Shown here in pieces: positions 44,607 to 53,982 of a stretch of 64,000 nucleotides of DNA. The stretch is from Inediibacterium massiliense (GTDB lineage: Bacteria > Bacillota > Clostridia > Peptostreptococcales > Thermotaleaceae): positions 1,235,695 through 1,299,694 of the forward strand of contig NZ_LN876587.1 of assembly GCF_001282725.1 (NCBI RefSeq), given 5' to 3'. The notes under the pieces are model-generated. The model searched no databases. It was not told where the DNA came from and was given only the letters and a program-made list of their open reading frames with translations. The translations under genes and the position numbers were made by a program. The first letter of the stretch is position 1. Each line of letters opens with the position of its first letter.

Positions 44607-45146
44607 CTATTTTTTTAAAAGACTGTCTTTTACAGCCAAAATCCCCATAATTGTTTTTGAATCTTTAATTTGTCCATTATAAATCATTTCTAAAAGCTCT
44701 TCTATAGAATATTCCTCTACTTCTATGTACTCTCCCTCATCAGGATTTGCTTCTCCTAAAATTAGATCTTTTGCCACATATAAATAAATCATTTCATTAG
44801 AAAATCCTGCTGATGTATAAAAGCTAAATAAATATTCTACATTTTGAGCTGTATATCCAGTTTCTTCTTTTAATTCTCTTATGGCACAATCATAAGGATC
44901 TTCTCCTTCATCTAATTTTCCAGCAGGAATCTCTATTAAAATCTCTTCTATAGGTTTCCTAAATTGTTTTACCATAATAATTTTTTTGTTCTCTGTAATA
45001 GGCACAATACAGCTTGCTCCAGGATGTTCTATGATCTCTCTTGTTCCTGACTTTTCATCTGGTAATTTTACAGTATCTACTCTTAAATTGATTATTTTTC
45101 CTTTATAAATCATGTCTGTCTTTATAGTTTCCTCTTTTGGTATCAT
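44607..45146 (-). CDS. nudF: Nudix ADP-ribose pyrophosphatase
   Basis: A 179-residue Nudix hydrolase; the Nudix box GKLDEGEDPYDCAIRELKEE begins at residue 76. It hydrolyses ADP-ribose to AMP and ribose 5-phosphate. AGGAGG precedes the ATG. Confidence 0.92.
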   Translation of the reverse strand: MIPKEETIKTDMIYKGKIINLRVDTVKLPDEKSGTREIIEHPGASCIVPITENKKIIMVKQFRKPIEEILIEIPAGKLDEGEDPYDCAIRELKEETGYTAQNVEYLFSFYTSAGFSNEMIYLYVAKDLILGEANPDEGEYIEVEEYSIEELLEMIYNGQIKDSKTIMGILAVKDSLLKK

Positions 45147-45223
45147 TTTGATCCTCCTTTAGGAATATTTTAGGACAACTTTTCATATATTGAATTAAAC
45201 TTTATTGTAAAGGATTTGATAAA

Positions 45224-45385
45224 ATGTATAAAATGGTTTTTCATAATCATCTTTTTTGTGTAGGTAAAGTTTACGAATTACTAGAATTGTTAGAAGATCT
45301 ATCGAATCAATATACTACTCTAGAAAATTTGATTGAGGATCATCTAAAATTTTCAAAGCAATCTTTGCACAAAGTCCACAAGTGA
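45224..45385 (+). CDS. Putative MciZ-like small peptide
   Basis: A 53-codon plus-strand frame between divergent nudF and the end of the DUF3866 gene, missed by longer cut-offs. ATG 45224 follows AAAGGA by 9 bases. Residues 12-32 read CVGKVYELLELLEDLSNQYTT in parts, which resembles the VGKAWEIRAKLKEYGRTF core of Bacillus MciZ, the sigma-E peptide that blocks FtsZ assembly in the mother cell; as I recall mciZ also lies near nudF. The last 24 codons overlap the DUF3866 gene antisense. The similarity is from memory and short, so function is inferred. Confidence 0.5.
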   Translation: MYKMVFHNHLFCVGKVYELLELLEDLSNQYTTLENLIEDHLKFSKQSLHKVHK

Positions 45386-46412
45386 TAAAATATTCTTTTT
45401 CTTCTTCAAAACTTCTTCCCATAGTTCTCATGTTTAAGTTGGAATGCTTTAAAATACTGTATATTTCTTCACAATCTTCATAAACTATTTTATGCTTGGA
45501 TAAAATAGTTGTATGTTTTAATTGGTCTTTTATGTATTCACTTTTTTCTTTTTCTAGCTTAGGAAGGCCTACAATAGCTTTTGTTTTAGCAATTGTATTT
45601 AAAACTGTCAGAGTATGATGACTAATCCCTTGATGTCTTTTTCTTTGATCTGCAAAGCTCATTCTAGGAACTGCAATAGGTATTCCTCCTAAATCATTGA
45701 CTGCATCAATAATATTGCCTTGTTCAACTCCAGTAAAACCGAATTTTGTTCCTGTACCTACAATTCCAGGACCCATTGTGACTACTGCTATATGACATTT
45801 TGTAATTTCCTTTGCAGCAATCAAACCATTATAAATATTTACACAATCTAAATCTCCACCAAAGGCATTGCCTATGGTAATAGCTTTATGAATGATTTTA
45901 TTTTCTTTTAAATTTGTCACCATATTGCTTAAGTCAATAGGTAATGCTGCGCCATCTGTCATAATATAAGTAATTTTTATGTCTTCTTTTAATGTTTTTA
46001 AAACTTCCACAATAGCTGGAAGCATACTATGTAATGTACCTACAATAACAGGCATACCTTCTAAAGATTCAAATTGGTTAAAAATATCATGATCTTCACT
46101 ATCTTGCTCTTCTGATGCAAAAACCTTTAACTGATAAGGAGAATATCTAAGTTTCATAATATGTCCTCCTTCACTTAAATCTTTGGTTGGATGACTTAAA
46201 TTAGCAATGACAAAATGATATCCTCCTGTTCCTAGACTTAAATCTAGTGCAGTAGTATTTAAAATAAGCTCATCTTCCAAATCAATTTTTCCTGTTAATC
46301 GATTATAATTGATGGCTTTATATTCTTTATCTTTTATTTTTACCAATACTTCCGTTTTATTTTCATTCTCTTTCAAAATTTGAATAACCTTTCCTATTTT
46401 GATTCCAATCAA
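45315..46412 (-). CDS. DUF3866 family protein
   Basis: A 365-residue soluble protein with LNTTALDLSLGTGGYHFVIANL, YIMTDGAALPIDLSN and VTMGPGIVGTGTKFGFTG, characteristic of DUF3866. Function unknown. I chose TTG 46412, 6 bases after GAAGGG, because the family starts at this point (MIGIKIGKV); ATG 46457 overlaps the previous stop and is an alternative. Confidence 0.85.
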   Translation of the reverse strand: MIGIKIGKVIQILKENENKTEVLVKIKDKEYKAINYNRLTGKIDLEDELILNTTALDLSLGTGGYHFVIANLSHPTKDLSEGGHIMKLRYSPYQLKVFASEEQDSEDHDIFNQFESLEGMPVIVGTLHSMLPAIVEVLKTLKEDIKITYIMTDGAALPIDLSNMVTNLKENKIIHKAITIGNAFGGDLDCVNIYNGLIAAKEITKCHIAVVTMGPGIVGTGTKFGFTGVEQGNIIDAVNDLGGIPIAVPRMSFADQRKRHQGISHHTLTVLNTIAKTKAIVGLPKLEKEKSEYIKDQLKHTTILSKHKIVYEDCEEIYSILKHSNLNMRTMGRSFEEEKEYFITCGLCAKIALKILDDPQSNFLE

Positions 46413-46453
46413 TTTTTTCCCTTCTTTCCTTATATTAAAAAAGGCAGACTGGA

Positions 46454-47263
46454 TCATCTACCTAATTCATCTAAAAACTTTAATATTTTTACTTTTTCAA
46501 TGGTTTTGGTTAAGGAATATTTTTCTGTATAAATATGAATACCAATTAAAAATATCAATGCTATCACTCTTATTTTAAAGCTTAAAGTAGCACATGTAAT
46601 TCCTAAAGAAATTCCTAGGATATTTGATCCTACATCGCCCATCATAGTTTTGGCTTTTAAATCATAAGGAATATATGCACAAGACGCTCCCATAACTCCT
46701 AACAAAAGCATTCTAAAAATTTGAGCCATAGGTTGTATAAGTAATACAACTGCACTTAGCAAAAAACCTTTTGCTGCTCTTCCCGGGCGCAAATCTAATA
46801 GGTTTATAAAATTTGTAAATAAAGCAATAAGAATGGTATTGATGATTATATTCGTATAATCTTTTGAAAGAATCATACTAATGGTAAGGGCAATTAAACC
46901 TCCAAAAGCTGCTTTAAAGCCTCCTGTCGTTAATTTCCCTTTAAACATCATTTTGATATGTCCTTTAAGTCCTGTAACATTTCTATTTCCTAAAAGATCA
47001 TCCATAAGTCCTGCCAATCCCATTCCTAAAGCCCCTGATAAAAATAAAAATGAAAATAATATCTCTTTTGATTGAAAAAGTAAAGAAAATATAATCAAAA
47101 TTACAATGACAGGTATAAATACAATTCCTGCACTTACAGGTATATCTTCTCCTTTATAGTTTTTTCGAATACATTCTCCTTCACAAAGTAAATGTAGACA
47201 CATAGGAGTTAAAAATAGAGTAATTAAAAAACCTAAAATCATAAAAATAATATTCATCCACAT
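46454..47263 (-). CDS. MraY-like glycosyl-1-phosphate transferase
   Basis: A 269-residue integral membrane protein with eight or more helices. It has the MraY/WecA catalytic pattern: GLMDDLLGN near 85, NFINLLDLRPGRAAKG near 152 and GDVGSN near 212. It would link a sugar-phosphate to a polyprenyl carrier. The usual D-G-L-D-G loop is altered (LDLRPGR), suggesting an unusual substrate. It overlaps the GT2 gene by one base. Confidence 0.85.
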   Translation of the reverse strand: MWMNIIFMILGFLITLFLTPMCLHLLCEGECIRKNYKGEDIPVSAGIVFIPVIVILIIFSLLFQSKEILFSFLFLSGALGMGLAGLMDDLLGNRNVTGLKGHIKMMFKGKLTTGGFKAAFGGLIALTISMILSKDYTNIIINTILIALFTNFINLLDLRPGRAAKGFLLSAVVLLIQPMAQIFRMLLLGVMGASCAYIPYDLKAKTMMGDVGSNILGISLGITCATLSFKIRVIALIFLIGIHIYTEKYSLTKTIEKVKILKFLDELGR

Positions 47264-47949
47264 TACTTCTTCACCTCTTTATTTTTTTTGAGTAACGTAG
47301 ATAGTATTTGGTGAAATTGCTTTCCTCTATGAATAAATCCTTTTAAATCTCTACCTGTTTCTCTATGAGTCATAGTTACATCTACTTCTTTAATCTTATA
47401 ACCCATATTTAATATATCAATAGTCATTCCTACTTCTACTCCATAATCGGAAGGAATAGGTCCTAATTTTTTTAAAACTTCACTTTTAAATGCACGCTGA
47501 CCAGATAAAGAAGTATAGATCGTATGGCCTGTATAATGTTTTACTCCATATCTAGCAAGATTTTTCACAAGTCCAAATCCACCTTTTTTCTTAGCCGATG
47601 GAAATCTTGCAATGGTTACATCTGCTGTTCCTTCTAAAATAGGTAGCACCAATTTATCTGCTTCCATAGAACTTGCTCCTAAATCTCCATCTAAGAAGAT
47701 GATAATCTTACTTTCATCTATTACCTTTTGTATTCCATAGGTAAGGGCAGCTCCTTTTCCTTGGTTTTTATGGAGACTATAAACTTCTGCTTTTGTATCC
47801 TTTACTACATTCACTGTTTGATCTATCGATCCATCATCTACAATTACAATTTTATCTATATATTGACACTTTTGAATTCCTTCAATGGTTTCTTTAATTT
47901 TATCTTCTTCGTTGTATGTTGGTACTAAAGCAGTAATCCACTGAGACAC
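47263..47949 (-). CDS. Family 2 glycosyltransferase
   Basis: A 228-residue GT-A enzyme: VPTYNEEDKI at the start, VDDGS near 37 and DXD motif FLDGDLG near 85, as in dolichol/polyprenyl-phosphate sugar synthases. It probably makes or extends a polyprenyl-linked sugar used with the neighbouring MraY-like protein. Confidence 0.88.
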   Translation of the reverse strand: MSQWITALVPTYNEEDKIKETIEGIQKCQYIDKIVIVDDGSIDQTVNVVKDTKAEVYSLHKNQGKGAALTYGIQKVIDESKIIIFLDGDLGASSMEADKLVLPILEGTADVTIARFPSAKKKGGFGLVKNLARYGVKHYTGHTIYTSLSGQRAFKSEVLKKLGPIPSDYGVEVGMTIDILNMGYKIKEVDVTMTHRETGRDLKGFIHRGKQFHQILSTLLKKNKEVKK

Positions 47950-47960
47950 TTAATCATCTC

Positions 47961-48848
47961 CTATTCCTTTGTTTTAAATCCTTGCGGAATAAAACCTTCT
48001 GCTGTTTCTTTTTCCCCAAAATGGCCTTCTTGTCCACCCACTACCATAAGCATAGAAATCTTTCCAATCAAAGTATCTACATTATCTACAGTAGAAATTC
48101 TTAATTTTTTATATTCTGCAATATTTGAATATGCTACATCAAGTCTTTCTACCGCTATGGTAGGAATGTCTGAACTTTTTAAAAAATTGATCATTGGAGT
48201 ATCTATATCTTTTAAAACATTTCTTTGTTCATCTACACTTCCTCCCCCAATTACAACATATCCTGGATGAGGAATAATTTCTCCTGTATAATCAATCATT
48301 TTTTTCTCTTTGAGTTTGTTTATAAATTCCATATCATTTCCTAAAGTAACAGCACTGCACAATCTTTTTGTCAATTGAACTTGTAAAGATTCGTCTGAAT
48401 CTGTTGTAAGATTAAATTCTTTTATTAAATTAGATGAATCTTTTGTTTCTCCTAACATAAAAGAATCATTAATCAAAACATTTGTGACATTATTTGCTCC
48501 TGCTTTATAAAAAGCATCTGTCAAAGTAGAATAATCATAATGTTCTGTTGTCTCTACAATCACAACATTTAATCCTTGTAATTGATCTTTTACAATGACA
48601 GGATATATATTATTTAAAAATTTTTCATTGTTTTCTTTATTTTTATTTAAAATATCAATCTTTTCTTGCAAGGCATCTTGTTTCACTTTGAATTCATCAA
48701 ACTTCTTCTCAAGCTGAGACACCATTTGTTGTTGCTGCTGTACAATTAAATCTTGACCATCTAACATAATTCCTATAAATAATCCTATTCCTAGGGCTAA
48801 AAATATTGCCACAATCGTAATGACATAATATTTTAAATTGATTACCAA
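47961..48848 (-). CDS. SteB/MctB-like membrane protein
   Basis: A 295-residue protein with one N-terminal transmembrane helix, a coiled-coil (about 38-70) and an extracellular domain. It matches the 'copper transporter MctB' / SteB family. In Corynebacterium SteB pairs with SteA at the division site. It overlaps steA by 7 bases, supporting that role over copper transport. Confidence 0.82.
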   Translation of the reverse strand: MVINLKYYVITIVAIFLALGIGLFIGIMLDGQDLIVQQQQQMVSQLEKKFDEFKVKQDALQEKIDILNKNKENNEKFLNNIYPVIVKDQLQGLNVVIVETTEHYDYSTLTDAFYKAGANNVTNVLINDSFMLGETKDSSNLIKEFNLTTDSDESLQVQLTKRLCSAVTLGNDMEFINKLKEKKMIDYTGEIIPHPGYVVIGGGSVDEQRNVLKDIDTPMINFLKSSDIPTIAVERLDVAYSNIAEYKKLRISTVDNVDTLIGKISMLMVVGGQEGHFGEKETAEGFIPQGFKTKE

Positions 48849-49990
48849 ATGTGATACCTCCCTAAAAATTCCATTGGAAAAACAAATTTTAACTTAATAA
48901 TAAGTAACTTAAAGAGCTGCTGTACTGCTGGAGATAAAGCTGCTACAATAAATACAGGAATCATCGCTCCAAAAGCTAGTCCAACAAAATGTTTTATTTT
49001 AACACTTTCTCTATATAACTTATTGACCCCTTTTGCATCAATAAGCTTAGAACCTACTTTTAATCGAACTAAAAATGTACTGGCCATTCCTCTTCTACCT
49101 TTGTCTAAAAAATCTATCATATTGGAATGAGATCCTACAGCTACAATAAGTTCTGTTTGATTCTCAAATGCAAGAAGCATGGCAATATCTTCACTAGTTC
49201 CTGGTGCTGGAAAAACTACCGCATCAAGACCTAACTCTGTTACTCTCTGAAGGCCTGGAGCTTTTCCATTGGTATAAGCATGTACTACAATTTCTTTACA
49301 TGCTTTTAGACATTCATCCGATACACTATCCATATCTCCTACAATCATATCTGGCACATATCCAAACTCTAATAAAGCATCTCCGCCCCCATCTACTCCA
49401 ATTAAAATAGGGTTAAATTCTTCAATATAAGAACGAATGGCATGTAGATCCTCTTTATAGTTTTGACCTCTTACTACCACTAAAGTATGTCTTTCTTTAA
49501 ATTTTGTCTTTACTTTTGGAATTTTTAAATTTCCAAGTAAAATATCTTTTTCTTTTTTTGCATACTCTAATGTATTTTCTATAAATTTATCTAATTCATT
49601 TTCAAAATTTTCATTTGTTTCTTCTAATCTTTTTTTTATGAGCTCCCTTGTAAGTAAGGTGCCCTTTCCAATCCATTGATCATTTAAATAAATTTCATTA
49701 TCTTTAATACCTAAAAGATCTCCCTCATTAATTTTGTCAAAAGCCTCTTCTCCTACATGATCTAGTATAGGAATACCCGCTTTTTCTAAAATTTCAGGTC
49801 CTAAATTAGGATATCTTCCACTAATAGATTCTGCCGCATTAATAACCATACGAGGCTTACACATAACTAAAGAGTTTGCTGCTACTTCATCTAAATCTTT
49901 ATGATTGATCACTGCGATTTCACCTGAATTTAATCTATTTACAAGTTCTTTTGTTCTTTTATCTATCCTTGCAATGGATGTAGTTAACAT
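48842..49990 (-). CDS. SteA-like cytokinetic protein
   Basis: A 382-residue protein with a thiamin-pyrophosphokinase-like catalytic region (GVDGGGDALLEFGYVPDMIVGDMDSVS taken in parts, residues about 200-225), TSEDIAMLLA, and a C-terminal transmembrane helix. It is the TIGR03956/SteA family, linked to division ring function in actinobacteria. SD precedes ATG 49990. Confidence 0.85.
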   Translation of the reverse strand: MLTTSIARIDKRTKELVNRLNSGEIAVINHKDLDEVAANSLVMCKPRMVINAAESISGRYPNLGPEILEKAGIPILDHVGEEAFDKINEGDLLGIKDNEIYLNDQWIGKGTLLTRELIKKRLEETNENFENELDKFIENTLEYAKKEKDILLGNLKIPKVKTKFKERHTLVVVRGQNYKEDLHAIRSYIEEFNPILIGVDGGGDALLEFGYVPDMIVGDMDSVSDECLKACKEIVVHAYTNGKAPGLQRVTELGLDAVVFPAPGTSEDIAMLLAFENQTELIVAVGSHSNMIDFLDKGRRGMASTFLVRLKVGSKLIDAKGVNKLYRESVKIKHFVGLAFGAMIPVFIVAALSPAVQQLFKLLIIKLKFVFPMEFLGRYHIW

Positions 49991-50169
49991 ATATTTCCTC
50001 CGATTGCTTTTTCATTAGTATTACTCTATTATCATAAATAATACCAATAAATATATTTTCTACACAAAGCATATTATATCATAATGAGCACATAGAATAT
50101 ATAGTTTTACAAAATTAATGCCGTTCCTCTATTTAAATTTTAAGATAGAGGGACAGCATATATTCTTAT

Positions 50170-50961
50170 CTATTTGGTAATAAATAGTGTTGCCTTTTGT
50201 TTTCCTTCTAATAATTTTTTAAGTACATCTTCATGTTGTCCATTTGTCAACACCATAGGAATGCCATATTGATTCACTTTTCGAGCCGCTTCAATTTTAG
50301 TAGCAATTCCTCCTGTTCCAAAGGAATTTACCTCTCCCATTTGAATATTTTTTACTAAGTGATCAATATTTGTGACCTTCTCTAAAAGAACTGCATTTTT
50401 ATATTCCTTTGGATTTTTATCATATACTCCATCTATATCACTAAACATAATGAGTAAGTCTGCATCCCAAAGATTTGCAGTTAGTGCAGATAAAGTATCA
50501 TTGTCTCCTATTTTAATTTCATCTACACTCACTGTATCATTTTCATTAATAATTGGAACAACTCCCTCATCTACTAATGTAAAAAGGGTATTTCTTATAT
50601 TCAGTGTTCTATGTTTATCTGTTAAATCTCCTTTTGTAAGAAGCATCTGTCCAATATGAATATCATATTCTACAAAAGCTTTTCGATAAGAATCCATAAG
50701 CTCTACTTGCCCAATAGCACATAGGGCTTGTTTGTAATGGATATCTCCTTTTCTTTTCCATTTGCCTATAGTTGCAACTCCTGCAATTCTTGCTCCTGAT
50801 GATACAATCACAATTTGCTTTCCAAGACTTCTTAAATAGTGGATTTGTTCACATAATTTTTTTAAAAAATTCTTATTAATGGTTCCATCTACATTAGATA
50901 TAGTATTGCTTCCAATTTTAATAACAATTTTTCTAGCTTCTTTCATAATTTCATTGATCAT
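50170..50961 (-). CDS. proB: Glutamate 5-kinase, without PUA domain
   Basis: 263 residues with only the amino-acid kinase domain: KIVIKIGSNTI, VSSGAR, NENDTVS and GTGGIATKIEAA. The first step of proline synthesis. The C-terminal PUA domain of many ProB proteins is missing, as in short forms, which may alter feedback inhibition. ATG 50961 is 7 bases after GAGGG. Confidence 0.93.
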   Translation of the reverse strand: MINEIMKEARKIVIKIGSNTISNVDGTINKNFLKKLCEQIHYLRSLGKQIVIVSSGARIAGVATIGKWKRKGDIHYKQALCAIGQVELMDSYRKAFVEYDIHIGQMLLTKGDLTDKHRTLNIRNTLFTLVDEGVVPIINENDTVSVDEIKIGDNDTLSALTANLWDADLLIMFSDIDGVYDKNPKEYKNAVLLEKVTNIDHLVKNIQMGEVNSFGTGGIATKIEAARKVNQYGIPMVLTNGQHEDVLKKLLEGKQKATLFITK

Positions 50962-50971
50962 AACTATCCCT

Positions 50972-52210
50972 CTATCCTCTAATTTGTCCATTTCCTAAAA
51001 TGGTATACTTTACAGTTACCAACTCATTCAGTCCCATAGGTCCGCGCGCATGCATTTTTTGAGTACTAATACCCATTTCTGCTCCAAATCCAAATTCTCC
51101 TCCATCTGTAAATCTTGTAGAAGCATTTACATATACAGCTGCAGCATCTACTTTTCTTAAGAAATCATTAGCATTTTTTAATTTTTCTGTTAAAATAGAT
51201 TCTGAATGCTTTGTTCCATATTTTCTAATATGATCAATGGCTTCATTTATATCCTCTACTACCTTTACTGCTAATATATAATCTAAATACTCCTCTGCCC
51301 AATCTTCATCACTTGCAGCCTTTACAGAAATAATTCTTTGAGTATTTTCACATCCTCTTAATTCCACTCTTTCATGTAATCTATCATAAAGCTTTGGTAA
51401 AAAAGTTTGTGCAATATTTTGATGGATTAAAATACTCTCACAAGCGTTACATACTCCAGGTCTTTGTACTTTTGCATTTTCAATAATATCTAGAGCTTTT
51501 TCTAAATTTGCACTTTCATCTACAAAAATATGACAATTTCCAACTCCTGTTTCAATGGTTGGTACAGTAGCATTTTTTACAACCATGTCAATAAGAGATT
51601 TTCCTCCTCTAGGAATAATCAAATCAATGTATTCATTTAAAGTTAACATTTTCTTTACTAAAGCGCGATCTGGATCATCTACTAAAGCTACTGCATTAGG
51701 AGAAATTTTACTTTTCTTAAGTCCTTCTTGTATAGCATAAACTAAAGCTTTATTAGAATGTAGAGATGTAGAGCTCCCTCTTAATAAAATGCAATTTCCA
51801 CTTTTAAGTGCTAAAGAAAAAGCATCTACTGTTACATTAGGCCTTGACTCATAAATAATCCCTATTACACCTAATGGAACAGACATCTTGCTAATTGTAA
51901 GCCCATTTTCTAATGTCCATACCTCATTACTTCTCCATACTGGATCTTTTAATTCTATAATTTGGTGAATTCCTTCAATCATTCCATCTATTCTATCTTC
52001 ATTCAAACGAAGTCTATCAATTAAGCTTTCTTTTGTATTCTTTTTTACAGCATTCTCTACATCTTTTGCATTTTCTTTTAAAATGTAATCTTGATATTCT
52101 TTTAAGCTCTTTGCTACTTCTTTTAATGCTTCATTCTTCACTTTTGTATCTACAATCCCTAAATTTTCTGATTCTTTTTTTAATATTTTACACTTTTCTA
52201 AAAAAGACAT
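50972..52210 (-). CDS. proA: Glutamate-5-semialdehyde dehydrogenase
   Basis: A 412-residue enzyme with YESRPNVTVDAFSLALKSGN, RGGKSLIDMV, and the catalytic cysteine in PGVCNACE. Reduces gamma-glutamyl phosphate to the semialdehyde. ATG 52210 follows AGGAG; first gene of the T-box operon, 10 bases before proB. Confidence 0.95.
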   Translation of the reverse strand: MSFLEKCKILKKESENLGIVDTKVKNEALKEVAKSLKEYQDYILKENAKDVENAVKKNTKESLIDRLRLNEDRIDGMIEGIHQIIELKDPVWRSNEVWTLENGLTISKMSVPLGVIGIIYESRPNVTVDAFSLALKSGNCILLRGSSTSLHSNKALVYAIQEGLKKSKISPNAVALVDDPDRALVKKMLTLNEYIDLIIPRGGKSLIDMVVKNATVPTIETGVGNCHIFVDESANLEKALDIIENAKVQRPGVCNACESILIHQNIAQTFLPKLYDRLHERVELRGCENTQRIISVKAASDEDWAEEYLDYILAVKVVEDINEAIDHIRKYGTKHSESILTEKLKNANDFLRKVDAAAVYVNASTRFTDGGEFGFGAEMGISTQKMHARGPMGLNELVTVKYTILGNGQIRG

Positions 52211-52235
52211 TTCATACACTCCTTTTTTTCTATAT

Positions 52236-52268
52236 AAAAAAACCCTCATCCCAAAAGGGACGAGAGTT
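52236..52268 (-). terminator. T-box terminator
   Basis: CTCGTCCC pairs with GGGATGAG (positions about 52245-52265) and the minus strand continues with seven T. The T-box sequence next to it can form the competing antiterminator. Confidence 0.9.
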
Positions 52269-52450
52269 TACCCGCGGTACCACCCTAATTAGCCAATGGC
52301 TCATCTTTTAGGTCTTAACGTGACCTACTCGTAATGGTTTTTCCATATGCTCCAGAGCGGGTTCAAAGAATTTAGCTATAAGACTCTCACCACCGTCTTA
52401 CTCTCTGTGAAACTGCTTTCTTTTACTATTCTCCTTCAATGCATCAAAGT
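52237..52450 (-). promoter_or_regulatory. Proline T-box leader of proBA
   Basis: The minus strand holds the T-box core AGGGTGGTACCGCGGG (52286-52271) before the terminator. Upstream GAACCCG (52364-52358) with CCC (52361-52359) fits a proline specifier codon, matching proA-proB. Uncharged tRNA-Pro should favour read-through. Confidence 0.92.
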
Positions 52451-52467
52451 ATTTATATTTAAAAATA

Positions 52468-52496
52468 ATTATATACAATAATACAATTCATGTCAA
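52468..52496 (-). promoter_or_regulatory. Sigma-A promoter of proBA
   Basis: TTGACA (52496-52491), 17 bases, TATAAT (52473-52468): consensus, just after the purB stop. Confidence 0.9.
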
Positions 52497-52500
52497 TAGA

Positions 52501-53931
52501 TTATACTTTTAAATCTACTTCTATTCCTAACAAGTCTTTGTATTTTTCCAAAATAGGTTTGATATTTTCTTCTATAAACTCACATACTTGTTCTGGCGCT
52601 CTTCCTATAAATAATTTGGGATCCATCAATTTTTTCATATCTTCATGAGATAAATTAAATGCTTGATCCTCTGCAATTCTGACTAATAAATCATTTGCTT
52701 TTCCTTTTTCTTTTACTTCTCTTCCTGCATCCATAGAATGCATTCTTATTTTTTCATGAAGTTCTTGTCTGTCTCCGCCTTTTTTTACAGCCTCCATTAA
52801 AATATTTTCTGTAGCCATAAATGGAAGTTCATTCATAATATGCTGATGAATCACTTTTTCATAAACGACAAGTCCTGAACAAATATTGATACAAATTTCA
52901 AGGATTGCATCTACAGCTAAGAAGCTCTCTGGAATAGAAATTCTTCTGTTTGCAGAATCATCTAATGTTCTTTCAAACCATTGAGTTGATGCAGTCATAG
53001 CTGGATTCATTACATTTGCCATTACATATCTAGATAAAGATGCAACTCTTTCACTTCTCATAGGATTTCTTTTGTATGCCATAGCAGAAGATCCTATTTG
53101 TGTAGATTCAAAAGGTTCTTCAATCTCCTTTAAATGTTGTAATAATCTGATATCATTTGTCATTTTATGTGTACTTTGAGCAATTCCACTTAAAATAGAT
53201 AATATTTTGTAATCTAATTTTCTCGAATAAGTTTGTCCAGTTACAGGAAACATATCTGAAAATCCAAGTTTTTTTGCTACTAATTTATCTAATTTTTTTA
53301 CTTTTTCATGATCTCCATCAAATAATTTTAAAAAGCTTGCTTGTGTTCCAGTTGTTCCTTTTACACCTCTTAATTTTATATCATCTATAATATGTTCCAT
53401 ATCTTCATAGTCCATCAATAAATCCATAAGCCATAGAGTAGCTCTTTTCCCTACTGTAGTGAGCTGGGCAGGTTGGAAATGGGTAAAGCCTAAAGTAGGC
53501 ATATCTTTTTGATTCAATGCAAATTTTGATAATTTATGTATCAAATTGATGAGTTTCTTTCGAATTAAAATCATTGCTTCTTTCATATTAATAATATCCG
53601 TATTATCCCCAACAAAAGCACTGGTTGCTCCTAAATGAATAATAGGTTTTGCTTTGGGACATTGTTCTCCAAAAGCATATACATGAGCCATTACATCATG
53701 TCTTGTTTCCTTTTCCCTTTGGATGGCTACATCATAATTGATTTGATTTTCATATTTTTTCATTTCTTCTATTTGTTCATCTGAGATTTGAATTCCTAAT
53801 TCTTTTTCTGATTCTGCAAGAGCGATCCATAGCTTTCTCCATGTACTAAATTTTTCATCTGAAGAAAAGATTTGTGCCATTTCTTTACTTGCATATCTTG
53901 TAATTAATGGATTTTCGTAAATTTGCGTCAA
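52501..53931 (-). CDS. purB: Adenylosuccinate lyase
   Basis: A 476-residue fumarase-superfamily lyase with the signature [14 protein letters not shown] near 285. It acts in two steps of purine synthesis. The start is TTG 53931, 7 bases after AAGGGG. Confidence 0.95.
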   Translation of the reverse strand: MTQIYENPLITRYASKEMAQIFSSDEKFSTWRKLWIALAESEKELGIQISDEQIEEMKKYENQINYDVAIQREKETRHDVMAHVYAFGEQCPKAKPIIHLGATSAFVGDNTDIINMKEAMILIRKKLINLIHKLSKFALNQKDMPTLGFTHFQPAQLTTVGKRATLWLMDLLMDYEDMEHIIDDIKLRGVKGTTGTQASFLKLFDGDHEKVKKLDKLVAKKLGFSDMFPVTGQTYSRKLDYKILSILSGIAQSTHKMTNDIRLLQHLKEIEEPFESTQIGSSAMAYKRNPMRSERVASLSRYVMANVMNPAMTASTQWFERTLDDSANRRISIPESFLAVDAILEICINICSGLVVYEKVIHQHIMNELPFMATENILMEAVKKGGDRQELHEKIRMHSMDAGREVKEKGKANDLLVRIAEDQAFNLSHEDMKKLMDPKLFIGRAPEQVCEFIEENIKPILEKYKDLLGIEVDLKV

Positions 53932-53982
53932 TTTTGTTTCCCCTTTCTCATATCCTAGACTATCTTTATTCTATATTTTTTT

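Noticed and set aside
45180-45223. Possible sigma-E promoter before the MciZ-like ORF
   Set aside because: A TCATATA -35-like sequence exists but no acceptable -10 at 13-15 bases.
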